6,379 nucleotides of DNA from an uncultured Lachnospiraceae bacterium. Its GTDB lineage: Bacteria > Bacillota > Clostridia > Lachnospirales > Lachnospiraceae. Shown here in pieces: positions 6,313 to 6,379 of the stretch; the stretch's first letter is position 1, and each line of letters opens with the position of its first letter. The stretch is from the NCBI GenBank assembly GCA_945836355.1, contig CAMALD010000082.1, forward strand, positions 1 through 6,379, read 5' to 3'. The notes below the pieces were generated by a model that did no database searches, was not told the DNA's origin, and saw only the letters and a program-made list of their open reading frames with translations. The position numbers and the translations under genes were made by a program.

Positions 6313-6379
6313 TTATTTCAGGATCTGTGCAACAACGGCTGCAAGAGCGATGGAATTTACCTTGGTTTCAAAAGTGTCC
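6313..6379 (-). CDS. ptb: Phosphate butyryltransferase, C-terminal end only (partial)
   Basis: Read on the minus strand, the last 22 codons of a gene end in TAA (6315-6313): residues DTFETKVNSIALAAVVAQ followed by ILK. The TKxxSIALA pattern is typical of the C-terminal helix of the phosphate acetyl/butyryltransferase family. Phosphate butyryltransferase converts butyryl-CoA and phosphate to butyryl phosphate, which butyrate kinase then uses. The identification rests on this short tail together with the position just upstream of buk; the rest of the gene lies beyond 6379. Confidence 0.8.
   Translation of the reverse strand, partial: DTFETKVNSIALAAVVAQILK

Overview
The window reads as ordinary chromosomal DNA from a spore-forming, butyrate-producing Clostridia member, most likely a Lachnospiraceae-type gut anaerobe with roughly balanced G+C (inference). 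The grounds are butyrate kinase directly behind the tail of phosphate butyryltransferase, a spore maturation protein B (SpmB) homologue, a clostridial-type 6-phosphofructokinase with a GGNGS/PKTIDND signature, and strong AGGAGG-like ribosome sites. I see no mobile element, CRISPR array, phage gene, tRNA or rRNA, and no wholly new multi-gene system.

Layout: 1-128 is a leader holding a candidate promoter, a perfect 7+1+7 palindrome over its -10 box and a stem-loop. 129-1136 (+) is asnA, ammonia-dependent asparagine synthetase, closed by a long terminator hairpin (1166-1217). 1277-3463 (+) is polyphosphate kinase (ppk1); its start is best placed at GTG 1277. 3518-4591 (+) is an atypical phosphofructokinase, possibly co-transcribed with ppk. 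4649-4712 is a near-perfect 26-bp hairpin whose 3' arm contains the Shine-Dalgarno site of the next gene. 4711-5232 (+) is spmB with a TTG start. 5229-6296 (-) is butyrate kinase (buk), which overlaps the spmB stop codon tail to tail. 6313-6379 (-) is the C-terminal end of phosphate butyryltransferase (ptb), which runs off the window.

The genes cover several core processes: nitrogen assimilation into asparagine, polyphosphate storage, glycolytic commitment, spore cortex maturation and ATP-yielding butyrate formation. The most interesting content is regulatory. The spmB ribosome site is locked inside a terminator-like hairpin, the asnA promoter carries an operator-like palindrome, and spmB and buk converge with overlapping stop codons and no terminator between them. 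The phosphofructokinase has a non-canonical set of active-site residues that bears on its phosphoryl donor.
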